DNA from: an uncultured Oscillospiraceae bacterium
GTDB taxonomy: Bacteria; Bacillota; Clostridia; Oscillospirales; Oscillospiraceae
Reading direction: 5' to 3'
Length of the DNA: 48,358 nt
Assembly (NCBI GenBank): GCA_934591705.1
Contig: CAKTPM010000013.1
Coordinates: 1 to 48,358 of the forward strand
In this document: positions 47,230 through 48,358 of the stretch, piece by piece
Position numbering within the stretch: position 1 is the first letter of the stretch
Layout of the letters: each line of letters starts with the position of its first letter
Program-made: the position numbers and the translations under genes
The notes under the pieces: generated by a model
Told to the model about the DNA's origin: nothing
Seen by the model: only the letters and a program-made list of their open reading frames with translations
The model's database searches: none

Positions 47230-48358
47230 TTAAAAGATCTTCCGGGTGCTCTTGCTCTCGTCCAGCTCCATCAGGGCCTTGACGGGATCCTTCACCTGGG
47301 CCATGAAGATCATGGCGGCGATGATGTAGGGCTTGTAGGAGGCCTGCTTGTACAGGGGCACGATGTAGCGGTCAAAGACGCTGTTGTCCACCTCGCCCTC
47401 CTTGCAGGAGAGGCCGGTGATGTCGGCGGGCAGGCAGTGGAGGTACAGGGCCTTGCCGTCGCGGGTGAGCTTCATCATCTCCTCGGTGCAGGCCCAGTCC
47501 TTATGCTCGGCGTTCTGGGCCAGCAGGCGCTGCTCCAGGGCGTCGATACCGGCCTTGTCGCCGGCGGCATAGAGCTTGGTGCGCTCCTCCATAGCGGCGT
47601 AGGAGGCCCAGCTCTTGGGATACACGATATCGGCGTCCTTGAAGGCCTCCTTCATATCGTTGGTCTTGTGGAACTTAGAGCCGTACTTCTCGCAGTTCTT
47701 GCGGGCCACCTCTTCCACCTCGGGCATCACATCGTAGCCCTCGGGATGGGCCAGGGTCACATCCATGCCGAAGCGGGTGAAGAGGCCAATGACGCCCTGG
47801 GGCACGGACAGGGGCTTGCCGTAGCTGGGGGAATAGGCCCAGGTCATGGCCACCTTCTTGCCCTTGAGGTTCTCCACGCCGCCGAAGTAGTGGATGACAT
47901 GGAGCATATCCGCCATGCACTGGGTGGGGTGGTCCACATCGCACTGCAGGTTCACCAGGGTGGGCTGCTGCTCGAGAATGCCGTCGCGGTAGCCCTCCTT
48001 CACGGCGTCCATGAAGGTCTTCTGATACTTGTGGCCCTCGCCGATGAACATATCGTCACGGATGCCGATGACATCGGCCATGAAGGACACCATGTTGGCG
48101 GTCTCGCGGACAGTTTCGCCGTGGGCGATCTGGGACTTCTTCTCGTCGAGATCCTGCACCTCCAGGCCCAGCAGGTTGCAGGCGGAGGCGAAGGAGAAGC
48201 GGGTGCGGGTGGAGTTGTCCCGGAAGATGGAGATGCCCAGGCCGGAATCGAACACCCGGGTGGACTTGTTGCGCTCCCGGAGGTCGCGCAGGGCGTCGGC
48301 CACGGTGAAGATGGCGTCGATCTCGTCATCGGTCTTGTCCCAAGTCCAATAGAAATCG
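47230..48358 (-). CDS. ygeW: Knotted carbamoyltransferase YgeW (N-terminus outside window)
   Basis: The frame is open to the window edge, so the first residues are missing; WTWDKTDDEIDAIFTVADAL is the usual YgeW beginning. Carbamoyl-phosphate site FRDNSTRTRFSF, HGETVRETANMVSFMADVIG, and HCLPAD near the end are diagnostic of the ornithine/aspartate carbamoyltransferase superfamily, and the long internal similarity is to YgeW. The physiological acceptor is uncertain (2,3-diaminopropionate has been proposed); the gene is part of known gut-bacterial purine/urate catabolism clusters. With arcC, carbamoyl phosphate can be turned into ATP. Confidence 0.93.
   Translation of the reverse strand, partial: DFYWTWDKTDDEIDAIFTVADALRDLRERNKSTRVFDSGLGISIFRDNSTRTRFSFASACNLLGLEVQDLDEKKSQIAHGETVRETANMVSFMADVIGIRDDMFIGEGHKYQKTFMDAVKEGYRDGILEQQPTLVNLQCDVDHPTQCMADMLHVIHYFGGVENLKGKKVAMTWAYSPSYGKPLSVPQGVIGLFTRFGMDVTLAHPEGYDVMPEVEEVARKNCEKYGSKFHKTNDMKEAFKDADIVYPKSWASYAAMEERTKLYAAGDKAGIDALEQRLLAQNAEHKDWACTEEMMKLTRDGKALYLHCLPADITGLSCKEGEVDNSVFDRYIVPLYKQASYKPYIIAAMIFMAQVKDPVKALMELDESKSTRKIF

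Overview
The window reads as a chromosomal segment of a moderately GC-rich, spore-forming Clostridia bacterium, most likely an Oscillospiraceae/Oscillibacter-Vescimonas-like gut anaerobe. The evidence is spo0A, bofA, yqfC/yqfD and a YlbJ-like protein, together with T-box and M-box leaders, consensus sigma-A promoters, a rubredoxin-first rubrerythrin, strong GGAGG ribosome sites and a ygeW-arcC pair. The genus is inference. No rRNA, tRNA, CRISPR array or transposase was seen.

Layout. 1-9043: 3' part of proS, an MscS channel, a CarD-like regulator, a lipoprotein, two adjacent G3E (CobW) metal-trafficking GTPases, SRP RNA-dnaX-ybaB, and a methionine gamma-lyase. 9044-18847: a CstA operon with a coupled unknown gene, mgtE under an M-box, a DUF1540 protein, a two-subunit TauE/SafE exporter, reverse rubrerythrin, an acetyltransferase, a divergent pair of small XRE regulators around a palindromic operator, deoD and a YlbJ-like membrane protein. 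18848-36540: an accessory-looking zone described below, interspersed with degV, tex, spo0A, ileS (T-box), tadA, yaaL-bofA, ttcA and rplM-rpsI. 36540-43585: a housekeeping operon on the minus strand, yqfC-yqfD-phoH-ybeY-era-recO-mutS2, with several overlapping stops and starts. 43586-48358: more repeats, a fourth copy of the secreted protein, an HPr-like protein, and carbamate kinase plus the YgeW carbamoyltransferase (nitrogen/purine catabolism), which runs off the window.

The most unusual content is a family of four secreted proteins (P1 20078-20983, P2 30167-31102, P3 35306-36184, P4 44274-45125). Their signal-peptide DNA and last ~40 codons are nearly identical, while their middles diverge. 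P2 lies divergently beside a complete tyrosine recombinase (29228-30061). P3 carries the same upstream region in inverted orientation, including a 14-codon stub of the recombinase. This gives a perfect 156-bp inverted repeat (30019-30174 / 36177-36332) around about 6 kb that includes rplM-rpsI. Only P1 shows a full promoter, Shine-Dalgarno site and ATG together. I read this as a candidate recombinase-associated surface-protein variation system; inversion itself is not demonstrated by one sequence.

A second unusual system is a small element present three times (19033-19306, 19452-19727, 31248-31520). Each copy has two convergent consensus promoters, a conserved 27-residue peptide with a strong ribosome site, and a shared central hairpin. 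This is the architecture of a type I toxin-antitoxin locus or of a peptide-coding miniature element. The gaps around these systems hold mosaic repeats: palindromic REP-like units, 7-bp period arrays with fixed flanks, and a three-hairpin module.
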